Part shown: piece after piece, positions 9,697 through 17,971 of the stretch
Layout: the number at the start of each line of letters is the position of its first letter
Position numbering within the stretch: position 1 is the stretch's first letter
Notes under the pieces: generated by a model
Told to the model about the DNA's origin: nothing
The model's database searches: none
What the model saw: the letters and a program-made list of their open reading frames with translations, nothing else
Translations under genes and position numbers: made by a program
DNA from: Acaryochloris sp. IP29b_bin.176
GTDB lineage: Bacteria; Cyanobacteriota; Cyanobacteriia; Thermosynechococcales; Thermosynechococcaceae
Length of the DNA stretch: 38,363 nt
Assembly (NCBI GenBank): GCA_028285315.1
Contig: JANQPU010000155.1
Span: 1 to 38,363, forward strand
Direction: 5' to 3'

Positions 9697-11733
9697 ATTA
9701 CTGATGGCGTCTTGAGTCACCGCCGCAATAGCTTGATCCGTAGCTTTTGGCAAGTGGTAATAGTTTCCCCCTGCATTTTGAGCCAGCTCTTTGGCAAATC
9801 CTGTTGAAATAAATTTGTTCTCAGTATCAATAACTAGCAACTTCAAATTCAGGGCTCGAATGCGCCCCGCGATCTCCAACAATTCAGCCTTGATATCTGG
9901 CTTTTCACTATCAATCTGGGGTTCACCCAAAGATGTTGCCAAGGGAATATTGCCCCGACCATCGGTAATAGCGACCAGAACCACCTGGCCAATATCTCCA
10001 GACGAAAGGGCATTCATTCCTACACGAACAGCTTGAGTTAAGCCGTGGGCTAAAGGTGACCCACCGCCGCAGGGCAAGGTATCCAAACGACGACGTGCCG
10101 CTTCAATAGAACGCGTGGGGGGTAATAACACATCGGCTCGTTCCCCTCTAAACGGAATCAGAGAAACCTGATCTCGGTTTTGATAGGCTTCCGTTAATAA
10201 GCGCATCACCGCCCCTTTTGCCGACTGCATCCGGTTCAGGGCCATAGACCCCGAAGCATCCACCACAAACACAACCAACGCTCCAGCTTTACGAGCCAGT
10301 CGCTTAGTACGGATATCAGCCTGTTCGACAATCACTCGACGATTCGGTTGACGCAGTCGCCGCGCTTTCTGGTACGGGGCAGCTGCTCTCAACGTGGCAT
10401 CGACCGCAATTCGCTTGACGCCTCCCTTCGGGAGCATGGGTTTGACATAGCGACCCCGATCTTCAGAGAAGACAATACTGCGACTGCCTGATTTCCCCTG
10501 TCGGCTGGCGTTTTGGGCAAAGTATAAGACTTGAGGATCAAGAACGACACCATCTGGATCAAATACAAATTCTTCCGGAATACTGGGAGGCTCTTCGGGC
10601 TCAGGTGGATCCTCCTCGTTTTGATCCTCGTCTTCCTCTTCATCTTGATCCGACTGATCTGAACTATCCTGCTGTGGCGGGGGGGGAGGTGGGGGCTGAG
10701 GTTGTTCGGGGGGAGGTGCTTCAATCACCGTTGCCCGAGGCACAATTACGAGTTCAACGGCACGCCGTAGATCTTCTGCAGTGACTTCCGAACGACCATT
10801 GAGGGAGGCATGGGCTTTGGCAACGCGGACGGCAAAGAGTTCGGCCCGATGTCCTTGTACGCCACCTCTGAGAGCCTCATCGACGAGGTAAACAATTTGG
10901 GAATGTTGGATCTGAACATCCTTAAGCCATTCCCGCGCTAACAAAATCTGAGTTTTGAGATCATCAGTTTCGTCGGCATACTGGGCCAAAAACTCTTGTG
11001 GGGAATTGGCATAAGCGGTGGCTTGTTCAACCGCCTGTACTCGTTGATCTAACCCCATCACCTGATCAGCGGATAGGGAAATGGCAATTCGGTCTAGCAG
11101 ATGTTCTCGCAGAGGACCTTCTTCTGGGTTGTAGGTAGCGATAAATATGGTCGTGCAAGGATGTTGGAAGCTAAGTCCCTCTCGCTCAATTTGGTTCCGA
11201 CCTTCCGTCAAGCTAGTCAGCAACAGATTAGAAATTTGGTCGTCCAGGAGATTGATTTCATCAACGTAGAGGACACCTCGATTAGCTTCAGCCAATAATC
11301 CGGGCTGAAAAACTGTTTCTCCACGCTTTACGGATTGGCTGACATCAACGGAGCCTAACAACCGATCTTCTGTGACACCTAAGGGAACCTGGATAAATGG
11401 AGTCGGAATAATTTCGGTTTCGGGTTGTGGCTGACCATCCACAATAGGAATGTCTCCAGCCTCTAGACATGCCAGCAAGTCATCATCCCAGGAAGATGCA
11501 TCTTCAGGATCGCACTGACTGATGGAGTCTTTGACCACTTCGATCGGTGGCAGGAGAGCATGGACAGCACGGGCCATTACTGATTTTGCTGTCCCTCGCC
11601 GACCCGCAATGACAACCCCACCTAGGGTTGGATCCACTGCTGTGAGCAATAATGCTAATTTAATCGCTTCTTGGCCCACCACAGCCGTGAGAGGAAAAGT
11701 GGTTATTTGTGTAGGAGGTTCAGCAACAGACAT
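9685..11733 (-). CDS. chlD: Magnesium chelatase subunit D (protoporphyrin IX Mg-chelatase)
   Basis: Forms the ChlI-ChlD-ChlH complex that inserts Mg2+ into protoporphyrin IX, the first committed step of chlorophyll synthesis, in the cytoplasm. The 682 residues contain an AAA+ module (P-loop GRRGTAKS at 44-51, Walker-B-like [10 protein letters not shown] at 154-163), then a Pro-rich and very acidic linker (about 340-385), then a von Willebrand A domain with the MIDAS motif DASGSM at 492-497. This order and length are those of cyanobacterial ChlD. The start is the ATG at 11733 ([20 protein letters not shown]), without a clear Shine-Dalgarno. A small membrane-protein gene lies 119 bp upstream on the same strand. 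The 3' end overlaps the DUF3084 gene by 12 bp, with no room for separate terminators. Confidence 0.96.
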   Translation of the reverse strand: MSVAEPPTQITTFPLTAVVGQEAIKLALLLTAVDPTLGGVVIAGRRGTAKSVMARAVHALLPPIEVVKDSISQCDPEDASSWDDDLLACLEAGDIPIVDGQPQPETEIIPTPFIQVPLGVTEDRLLGSVDVSQSVKRGETVFQPGLLAEANRGVLYVDEINLLDDQISNLLLTSLTEGRNQIEREGLSFQHPCTTIFIATYNPEEGPLREHLLDRIAISLSADQVMGLDQRVQAVEQATAYANSPQEFLAQYADETDDLKTQILLAREWLKDVQIQHSQIVYLVDEALRGGVQGHRAELFAVRVAKAHASLNGRSEVTAEDLRRAVELVIVPRATVIEAPPPEQPQPPPPPPPQQDSSDQSDQDEEEDEDQNEEDPPEPEEPPSIPEEFVFDPDGVVLDPQVLYFAQNASRQGKSGSRSIVFSEDRGRYVKPMLPKGGVKRIAVDATLRAAAPYQKARRLRQPNRRVIVEQADIRTKRLARKAGALVVFVVDASGSMALNRMQSAKGAVMRLLTEAYQNRDQVSLIPFRGERADVLLPPTRSIEAARRRLDTLPCGGGSPLAHGLTQAVRVGMNALSSGDIGQVVLVAITDGRGNIPLATSLGEPQIDSEKPDIKAELLEIAGRIRALNLKLLVIDTENKFISTGFAKELAQNAGGNYYHLPKATDQAIAAVTQDAISNLTG

Positions 11734-11852
11734 AGAGGATAACGTTGGTGTTCAGACCTTCAGAATACCAAGTTCCATGCCTCAAAGATGTTTCTCAAAC
11801 ATTTGGTCGTCGATATCAGATCATCCCAAATAGTGACTACGGTGAGCTGAGC

Positions 11853-12062
11853 CTAGAAACGCAACGGCAGCAACCGAGCTACACCCAGCAGCATCAATCC
11901 CAGTACGAATTGGGCTGAAGGAGGAGCCAAAGCATAACTACAAGCACTACTCAGGAGACCTGCACAAGTCGCAGCGACTGCATGCACCTCTTCAGTTTGC
12001 CTAAATTTGATAGCCAAAGCGATACAGACAACTGCTATCACCATGAAGAAACCGCTGAACAT
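11853..12062 (-). CDS. Small two-segment membrane protein of unknown function
   Basis: A 69-residue protein with a hydrophobic segment at about 3-19 and a second broad one at about 27-65, joined by a short loop (KFRQTEEVHA). The start is secure: ATG at 12062 with a near-perfect Shine-Dalgarno (AGGAGGG, 5 nt spacing). I do not recognise a family. It lies 119 bp upstream of chlD on the same strand and could share its transcript. Residues 54-69 (LGLMLLGVARLLPLRF) end with a positively charged tail typical of small inner- or thylakoid-membrane proteins. Confidence 0.7.
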   Translation of the reverse strand: MFSGFFMVIAVVCIALAIKFRQTEEVHAVAATCAGLLSSACSYALAPPSAQFVLGLMLLGVARLLPLRF

Positions 12063-12358
12063 TTATCCCTCCTACCTATCAACTAATGTTGTGGATAGAC
12101 TTGGTAGTCAATACAGTTGACTAAAGTAAATCAAGCCAAGAATAACCATTAAAATTAATCTATCATAGGTAGGATAAGTATTCTTACTCATTTATTTGGA
12201 TTTCTTATCAGTACTATTCATCTTTTATCAGTTTGTATTAGCTCAGGATATAGTTCTGAGTTCAGTTATTTCTGCTACGTAATCCGAGTTACTTCAGGCT
12301 GATGTCCAAACAGTTAGCAACCCTACACCCGATTTCAAAGGGGTCCTATAGGCAAAAA
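12063..12358. other. AT-rich spacer with an 8-bp direct repeat
   Basis: No gene is visible; a short forward frame starting at 12302 is antisense to the next gene and looks like chance. TTATCAGT occurs at 12205-12212 and 12225-12232, exactly 20 bp apart and so on one face of the helix. It lies upstream of the small membrane-protein gene and chlD and may be a regulator-binding pair. Confidence 0.35.
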
Positions 12359-12772
12359 TTATTTCCAGACAGTCATTTTTTCAGGATGGTGAAATTCTGG
12401 AACTTTAATCACAAGCTCTACTTCATTGAAGGGCTGTCCAAGCTCATAAATCGAATTCTTAGTGGTGACATATACACGACCTCTTTCTGAAAAATATCCC
12501 GTAACACTTGAGGTATTGATCTTCACACCTTGCGGATATTTCTCATGGTTATGAATACGGCCTTTGATAATCACTTTTCCTTTCTTATTCAGACCAACCC
12601 ATGACTCAATCACAGAGATGTTTTGAAAATCATACTTTGTAACTTTCCTTGAATCAGAGGTGTTATCTAGAAAGAAAACTGTAATGTCGTCAACGGTAAC
12701 CATGGAGATCAGTAGGGAAATAACAAAGACAACAACCAGAGGATGTCTTTGTTGTGTATAACTAAATTTTAT
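12359..12772 (-). CDS. Probable secreted or membrane-anchored protein of unknown function, likely ATA start
   Basis: The longest ATG-initiated frame (ATG at 12703) gives 114 residues and has no Shine-Dalgarno. The frame stays open upstream for 23 more codons to an ATA at 12770-12772 preceded by AGAGGA. Those codons read KFSYTQQRHPLVVVFVISLL, a textbook signal or anchor sequence (basic start, then hydrophobic core). The mature part (IxxFFLDNTSDSRKVTKYDF... SSVTGYFSERGRVYVTTKNS) looks like a beta-rich extracytoplasmic domain. I recognise no family. Either translation begins at ATA (rare) or an ATG has mutated and the gene is decaying. The next gene upstream on the strand, a pilin, ends about 200 bp away. 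Confidence 0.55.
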   Translation of the reverse strand: MKFSYTQQRHPLVVVFVISLLISMVTVDDITVFFLDNTSDSRKVTKYDFQNISVIESWVGLNKKGKVIIKGRIHNHEKYPQGVKINTSSVTGYFSERGRVYVTTKNSIYELGQPFNEVELVIKVPEFHHPEKMTVWK

Positions 12773-12977
12773 GTTTCCTCTATAAGCAAACCTTCAGTAT
12801 TTTTCCCTATATTTCTATCTACCTCCATAACTTACTGATAAGTTTAGATTTATTTTGCTAAATACTTCTAAAAAAACAAACACCTATCTAACCCAGGCTA
12901 ATGCTTCCCATTGCCTAGAGAATCACAATTTATTCACTTATTTATAATTCTTTTATTCAACCTATTTATAGGGAGGA

Positions 12978-13646
12978 TCATACATCGTTACTTCTGAGGG
13001 TCACCGTATATTGCACAATTTCAGTCGTCCCATTCGGTAAATCACCCAGAATGCATAACTTTACGGATCGATCACTCGGTGTCAGGGGGGATGGCGATAC
13101 TTCAAATCCTGATGTCCCTGAACCAGAACATCCTGGAGAAGCATTAGACACTCGATCAACTAATGGATTTCCCATAGCGTTAGAGGCTGTTGCTCGGTAA
13201 ATCACTTGTGGTCCCTGCCAGTTAGACCCAGCAGAAGTATCAAATGTGTAGTAGGCAACCGTTGAATCATCCGGCTTTGTGAGGTAGAGGATAGCACTGT
13301 AGTTGGCAGGAACAATCCAACCTGATGGAGCGGTGGTGGACACCGCCTTCGCCTCTCTAATATCGTCAGCAATAAAGTCTACAGCGCGGTTCAATTGAAC
13401 ATGTTGATCCACCTCAGCCTCTGTTTGACGATGGCTTTGCAAAATTGAAATCAGTCCTGACCCAGCAAAAGCAAGAAAGATGCTGGTAATCACCATTCCC
13501 ACAAGCAGCTCAACCAAAGTAAACCCTCGACTACTTGATTTCTGTCGCATATTGGGGGCTTTATAAATGCTGAGCTGACCCCTCATACCTTTGGGAAGAT
13601 AGGGGACCAGGGTAGTCACAACTTCAGAGGTGCTGGAATTCATCAT
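12978..13646 (-). CDS. PilW-like minor prepilin (module A)
   Basis: A 222-residue type IV pilin-like protein. The cleavage site and helix read SRG|FTLVELLVGMVITSIFLAF, with Glu at mature position 5, followed by the PilW-type continuation (LNRAVDFIADDIREAKAV). Family knowledge: PilW joins the minor-pilin complex that primes pilus assembly and sits at the tip. The start at 13646 is chosen because its ATG overlaps the stop of the upstream FimT-like gene as ATGA, implying translational coupling. This gives an unusually long 40-residue leader; internal ATGs at 13586 and near residue 33 of this version would give shorter, more typical leaders. The N-terminal 65 residues closely resemble the PilW-like protein of module B (16895-17971), but the C-terminal extension of that protein is absent here. 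Confidence 0.82.
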   Translation of the reverse strand: MMNSSTSEVVTTLVPYLPKGMRGQLSIYKAPNMRQKSSSRGFTLVELLVGMVITSIFLAFAGSGLISILQSHRQTEAEVDQHVQLNRAVDFIADDIREAKAVSTTAPSGWIVPANYSAILYLTKPDDSTVAYYTFDTSAGSNWQGPQVIYRATASNAMGNPLVDRVSNASPGCSGSGTSGFEVSPSPLTPSDRSVKLCILGDLPNGTTEIVQYTVTLRSNDV

Positions 13647-14164
13647 GTCGAGGTTTTGCAGTTGCTGGCCAATACTGTTGTTGGGGAACCTGTGTATGTT
13701 CCAACGCGGATCAATCCAATTCCAGGTGCGATCACTAAACACTTTGAAGGAGTATTGATCTCCTGCACGACAGATAGGACGACTGTTTGTTCCGAGCTTA
13801 AAGAAGGAGGTACGCGCCCCTTGAAGTCATAGCTAAGTGAGGGATTAGACAGTGAATGTCTAAGCTGGAGACCTTCTAAGGTTCGATTGCCATTACGCAG
13901 ACACTCTGTAGGCAAACTGCTCAATACGGAACTGCTTCCTGTCGGCAAATTAATGGTGCAGGTCTTACTTAAACGGATGGCTTGGTTCTGACCTTCGATT
14001 AGAGTACCCTCTAGCTCTGCTAAGCCCACTTCAAGCTTGCGGGTGTTAACCCAATTTAGAAAGCTGGGGGCTGCAATGGTCCCTAAGATACCCATCACAA
14101 CCAAAACAATGATGATTTCAAGCTGAGAAAATCCTTGTTCACTATGGACAGGCAAAGAATGCAT
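13643..14164 (-). CDS. FimT/GspH-like minor prepilin (module A)
   Basis: A 173-residue pseudopilin. The leader is only 11 residues, ending EQG|F, followed by FSQLEIIIVLVVMGILGTIA with Glu5. The sequence continues as in FimT/GspH (LEVGLAELEGTLIEGQNQAIRLSKTC). Four cysteines (69, 88, 142, 169) match those of the module B paralogue (17968-18840), including the shared C-terminal loop (CLVIAPGIGLIRVGTY...C), and could form two disulfides. The start is the ATG at 14164, with GAGG nine bases upstream. It overlaps the end of the PilV-like gene by 23 bp, and its own stop overlaps the PilW-like start. Role (inference): minor pilin of the tip or priming complex, as for FimT in DNA-uptake pili. Confidence 0.82.
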   Translation of the reverse strand: MHSLPVHSEQGFSQLEIIIVLVVMGILGTIAAPSFLNWVNTRKLEVGLAELEGTLIEGQNQAIRLSKTCTINLPTGSSSVLSSLPTECLRNGNRTLEGLQLRHSLSNPSLSYDFKGRVPPSLSSEQTVVLSVVQEINTPSKCLVIAPGIGLIRVGTYTGSPTTVLASNCKTST

Positions 14165-14894
14165 TAGGTACGACCTCGGAACTGACTTGAGCGACTGGCT
14201 TCTGGTTTTCATCAGTGACGTTATAAGTGACTTCCAAGATTTGATAGGGGTTGGCCTGTCGGACTGAGGTCGTCCGTTGCAGGGTGAATTCTTTGCCTAG
14301 AATGGTCTTTCGACCAGATTTTGGGGTACTGCTGTTATCAATTTCTGATTTGACTGCAGGAAGGGCTTCATCCAGATAGGCCGCAAAACCTCCTGTATCT
14401 AGATCAGAGCGACATCTAGCTAATACAAGCGCTGTGGCGTCAGTGGTTTGAGACGATGTCAGTGGATCCCGCAAAGTGACTTCTAGATAATCCGTGCTGG
14501 TGGCAGGGTCTGTTAAAGTTTGCAGAGCCGTTATTTCATTACTGCTGGACTCTGTACCGATAACGATAGAATCTCCTAGCCTAAAACCAGCCAACTGCGT
14601 AACTTTAATGGTTGTATCTCCAGCTAAGGCATCAGCATAGAGCAATGCTGAGGTGTGTGGGACTTGGTTAACGTCACTTGCTACAGCTTTGACGTCTTCT
14701 AAATCCTGCTGAATCCAGTTATTCGCTTCAGTCAACTGCTTTGCCCGAACTTTGAAAGACGTTGAAAAGACCAAACCCTGCATCGCTGTCCCGATAAAGA
14801 TTGATAAAATAAGCATGGAGACAGCAACTTCAACTAAGGTAAATCCATGGGATTGCGATTTTTTGAGGGCTCTAAGAATGAGGAGAGTCTTCAT
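14142..14894 (-). CDS. PilV-like minor prepilin (module A)
   Basis: A 250-residue prepilin: a 17-residue basic leader ending SHG, then FTLVEVAVSMLILSIFIGTA with Glu5, and the PilV-type follow-on (AMQGLVFSTSFKVRAKQLTEANNWIQQDLEDVK). PilV-type proteins are minor pilins that join PilW and PilX in the tip complex. I chose the ATG at 14894, the only ATG before the helix; a TTG at 14975 would add 27 residues of non-leader-like sequence and overlap the upstream gene. The body (about 60-250) is Thr/Ser-rich and probably beta-sheet. Module B has no counterpart, so it was lost there or gained here. Confidence 0.82.
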   Translation of the reverse strand: MKTLLILRALKKSQSHGFTLVEVAVSMLILSIFIGTAMQGLVFSTSFKVRAKQLTEANNWIQQDLEDVKAVASDVNQVPHTSALLYADALAGDTTIKVTQLAGFRLGDSIVIGTESSSNEITALQTLTDPATSTDYLEVTLRDPLTSSQTTDATALVLARCRSDLDTGGFAAYLDEALPAVKSEIDNSSTPKSGRKTILGKEFTLQRTTSVRQANPYQILEVTYNVTDENQKPVAQVSSEVVPNAFFACP

Positions 14895-14947
14895 GGTGTT
14901 GAGGCTATATGCTGAGTGTTCAATTGATGGACAGATGTGTTTGCTGT

Positions 14948-16297
14948 CTATGGAGTTGCTTCTAAGCGAGTCCAACTCGTTGCGGCAGACGTTTTATGGG
15001 ATGCCGAGATAACGGTCACACCAGAATTTGTTAGAAGTTGCTGCATGGCATTTGGGACCTTGATTTCAGCGGTATTGGAACTGGAGCCATCCCACTCTCT
15101 GACCCAAATAGCGCCTTGGATATCGGGGTTGCTGCTGCCGCCATTAATTCCCATACGGGCATCAGGGGCATGAATGAAAACATTGGTAGCGGTTGCCCCC
15201 CCGTTCAATGTGAAATCCTGATCGGAGAAGCTATCACCGTCATCGGCATTACCATAAATCCGAAAGCGCTCTGGACTACCTAGACCACTCCCATAGGTGC
15301 CACAATTATTGGCAGAGCCTGAACAGGTATGGGCCAAAGTTGCTTGGCCCCTTATATCGATATCACCTGTGACATAGAAATAGATGGGGGCTGAGGTAGT
15401 ATCAACCGTTACTTGATCACTGCCACTGAGAGTAATGTCACTCACTTGATAGTGGTAAGCACCATCAGCACCCACTGAGTCTCCAGTGCGGGGAAAGCTG
15501 GCAGCACCACTAATCGAGACATTGATCGCACCTGAGGGAATTGCGGGAACAGGAGGCCAAGTCACATCGCGAACATAAATCTGCCCCTGCACAACACTAT
15601 TGTTGAGAGCATCAATGGCATTGCGCAGGCCAGTATCTGTAGGTTGACCATCGACACATTCACTAACAGGCACCGCACAGTTAATCGTATCTGTGCAAAC
15701 GACATTCCCTGAAACTGCCCCCAAGACGTCATTGTTTCCCAAGGTAATATCTTGAGCCATCAATCCTGGGAAGCTAGCTGGGGAAGTAGATTGAGAAATA
15801 TTCATCGTCTGCTGAATCCGCGATACTGCAGACGAATTAGGTGGATAGCCTTTAACAATTAAGGTTCCAGTTTCATCACCAGAATTGGATATTCCATCTG
15901 GATCACTGTAGCGATATGCTTCAACCGTATAAGTATTGGCAGATGCATTGTTTGGAATTTTGCCTGTGAGTATATTATTCACCCCTGTAAAACAGGGAGG
16001 AGGCTTGGCGAGAAATGACCATTCATCAGAACTATCCGACCCTAGGAGACTATTCGGGTCATAATCCAACTTCAGCAGCATATGGTAATTGTGATTCAGG
16101 AAGCCGAGGGTTCGGGATATTCCTCCTTCAGCAACGATGGCGCTTGCGGTTGTTTGCTTTTGAGAAACAGCTGAGACTTGATCATCCCTGGACTTGATGC
16201 TTAAAGTCAGGGCAACCAGCACCATGATTAACCCAAAACCGATGGCAACAGGTAAAGCAAACCCCTCATCGGCAGTTTTTCTTCTGAACTTCAACAT
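14948..16297 (-). CDS. Large PilX/GspK-like prepilin with beta-rich C-terminal domain (module A)
   Basis: A 449-residue protein with a basic leader (MLKFRRKTADEG) and a hydrophobic helix starting FALPVAIGFGLIMVLVALTL. Mature position 5 is Val rather than Glu, as in GspK and some PilX proteins that cap the pilus tip. The helix runs into VSQKQTTASAIVAEGGISRTLGFLN. The remaining about 380 residues are Gly/Ser/Thr/Asp-rich. Near the C-terminus, repetitive strands (for example PIYFYVTGDIDIRG, then ATNVFIHAPDARMGINGG, then DIQGAIWVRE) look like the stacked-strand domain of large PilX-type proteins. The paralogue is at 18987-20519. The start is the ATG at 16297; a TTG at 16336 would give a longer leader. 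First gene of module A, preceded by a 600-bp spacer. Confidence 0.78.
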   Translation of the reverse strand: MLKFRRKTADEGFALPVAIGFGLIMVLVALTLSIKSRDDQVSAVSQKQTTASAIVAEGGISRTLGFLNHNYHMLLKLDYDPNSLLGSDSSDEWSFLAKPPPCFTGVNNILTGKIPNNASANTYTVEAYRYSDPDGISNSGDETGTLIVKGYPPNSSAVSRIQQTMNISQSTSPASFPGLMAQDITLGNNDVLGAVSGNVVCTDTINCAVPVSECVDGQPTDTGLRNAIDALNNSVVQGQIYVRDVTWPPVPAIPSGAINVSISGAASFPRTGDSVGADGAYHYQVSDITLSGSDQVTVDTTSAPIYFYVTGDIDIRGQATLAHTCSGSANNCGTYGSGLGSPERFRIYGNADDGDSFSDQDFTLNGGATATNVFIHAPDARMGINGGSSNPDIQGAIWVREWDGSSSNTAEIKVPNAMQQLLTNSGVTVISASHKTSAATSWTRLEATP

Positions 16298-16894
16298 ATT
16301 TGAATAGAAAGAAAATATAAACCAGAAATTTCTCAACAGCTCGACCTATCCAATCCTAGATAGGGTTCAGCCAGTCATCAATGAACAAAGCTAGAGGATG
16401 ACTATCACCTTATTCAGTGCCAATCAGGATTTAAATATTGATAAGCCAATCGAGAGTAAAAAAGAGTTAAATTAATCCTATTTTGATAAACTTGTTTTTA
16501 AGATAAGCCAATATAATTTTAGAAAATAAACAAAAGTTGTGAAAAATATTTTCTTGGTGTTTTATTCTAAATGTTTGATCTATATATATTTTTAGTATAC
16601 GAAGTAAAACATGGTCTATCTTCAGTGATTATACGTAGATCACAATATAAATTTATATTAATTCTAGGTGAAATTACTGAAGAAAATAGACAATAAGCAT
16701 TATTTTCTGATTGTCAGATTAAGCTGCTAAGGCCTATATTTATCTCAAATGGGCGAGTATAAACAAGAATATGTAATTTTCTGCCAGGAATTATTCAGGC
16801 TAACCAAAAGTCGAAATCTATACTATTTATAGAAAATATTTTCTTGTGTTAACTCAAAACTTATTGCACTCTAAATTATCAAAGTCTTTCCAAA
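16298..16894. promoter_or_regulatory. AT-rich spacer between pilin modules, probable module A promoter region
   Basis: About 600 bp without a gene and much more AT-rich than the flanks. Two copies of an AAAATATTTT palindrome followed by CTTG(G)TGTT occur at about 16541-16560 and 16831-16850; the second is a perfect 14-bp palindrome, AGAAAATATTTTCT (16831-16844). The stretch must hold the end of module B transcripts and probably the promoter of module A. Confidence 0.45.
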
Positions 16895-17971
16895 TCAAGA
16901 AGTAGTTGGGCTGGCAAGCTGAGTAAAACAAACTTTATTGCTTGGAGGGCTCGTGATCTGACCTACCTTAGCAATGACAGTATAGCAATGCTGATCTCCA
17001 AATGAACCTTTCATCTCAGTGGAACTACTACTATTTGCTCCACTATAAATTTGGGATGTCTGGGTGGTTGTGGTCATTCCCTTATTTACTTCAAAGGTTA
17101 CCCCATCCATAGAACCGGACCATTGCCAGTTCAAATCAATCTTATTTGTACCAGGTTGTTGGGTAGCAGTTAGCACTGGGATGGGCTGGCTATTGCCAGT
17201 GCGGGCAGTGGCGGTACTGCTCAGCCGATGAATTTCTACCTCGGAGATTTTGCTGCGCATAAACAAATCAACCTGGCTGCCCTGAACACAGGCTTGGAAG
17301 CCTCCTTTACCCATCAATACACCTGGTGCAGGACAAGGGGGCGGGGTATCAATGTTTTCTGCGATCGCATCCACTAAGGTATCGCTAGCAACAGGATCAC
17401 TACAGGGATCGATACTGCCATCACTTCTGGGCACCCGACCATACCGATGAATGGAATAGGGGGCTAACCAGTCTTTGGTACTAGGACGAATATCATAAAC
17501 CACCTGATCATAAGTAGTCGGTTGGGGTGGTGGAGAACCTGCATTTGGTCCTCCGGCAGGGCAGACACCAGGAACTTGTGAAGCGATCGGAATTTCTAAA
17601 TAGAGCACGGGGTTACTCCAATCTGATGCCTTTAACCCCGTACTTGCCAACATGTTGGACATAGCGGTGGCATTGGTTGCCACCATCATTTGAGATTGGT
17701 TAATGCGATTTGCCATCCTAATTTCATTACTTATGAAATCAAAGGCACGGCTTAAATCATGTCTTCTAGCGGCAATCGCTTCTGTGCGCTTGTTCGCTTG
17801 GGTGGCTGCAATCACTCCAAATCCCGCAATACTGACCACCAAACTTGTGATGATGGCCGCCACTAACAGTTCCACTAGAGTAAAACCATTGTAATGAGAG
17901 GAGGTCTCTTCTACTGAAACAGAGGGTAGCTTTGGGGGTCTATACCGCCCCCAGAGAGAAGAGTGCTTCAT
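16895..17971 (-). CDS. PilW-like minor prepilin with C-terminal fibronectin-III-like domain (module B)
   Basis: A 358-residue prepilin: a 29-residue leader ending YNG, then FTLVELLVAAIITSLVVSIA with Glu5, and a PilW-like continuation (LSRAFDFISNEIRMANRINQ) close to the module A protein at 12978. Unlike that paralogue, it carries about 95 extra residues (about 263-358, reading PVLTATQQPGTNKIDLNWQW ... HCYTVIAKVG ... PSNKVCF) with the spacing of a fibronectin type III fold. Such folds on pilus tips often bind ligands; here that is inference. The start is the ATG at 17971, with a strong GGGAGGAG Shine-Dalgarno and an ATGA overlap with the FimT-like stop, so the two are translated in a coupled way. 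Confidence 0.82.
   Translation of the reverse strand: MKHSSLWGRYRPPKLPSVSVEETSSHYNGFTLVELLVAAIITSLVVSIAGFGVIAATQANKRTEAIAARRHDLSRAFDFISNEIRMANRINQSQMMVATNATAMSNMLASTGLKASDWSNPVLYLEIPIASQVPGVCPAGGPNAGSPPPQPTTYDQVVYDIRPSTKDWLAPYSIHRYGRVPRSDGSIDPCSDPVASDTLVDAIAENIDTPPPCPAPGVLMGKGGFQACVQGSQVDLFMRSKISEVEIHRLSSTATARTGNSQPIPVLTATQQPGTNKIDLNWQWSGSMDGVTFEVNKGMTTTTQTSQIYSGANSSSSTEMKGSFGDQHCYTVIAKVGQITSPPSNKVCFTQLASPTTS

Noticed and set aside
10620..10710. Pro-run and acidic run in chlD as a possible repeat expansion or frameshift
   Set aside because: This linker is a normal feature of ChlD proteins.
10389..10724. 111-residue reverse frame inside chlD
   Set aside because: Another frame of the Pro/acid-rich linker of ChlD; a low-complexity artefact.
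12302..12490. 62-residue forward frame
   Set aside because: Antisense to the better supported reverse gene at 12359-12772 and without a ribosome site.
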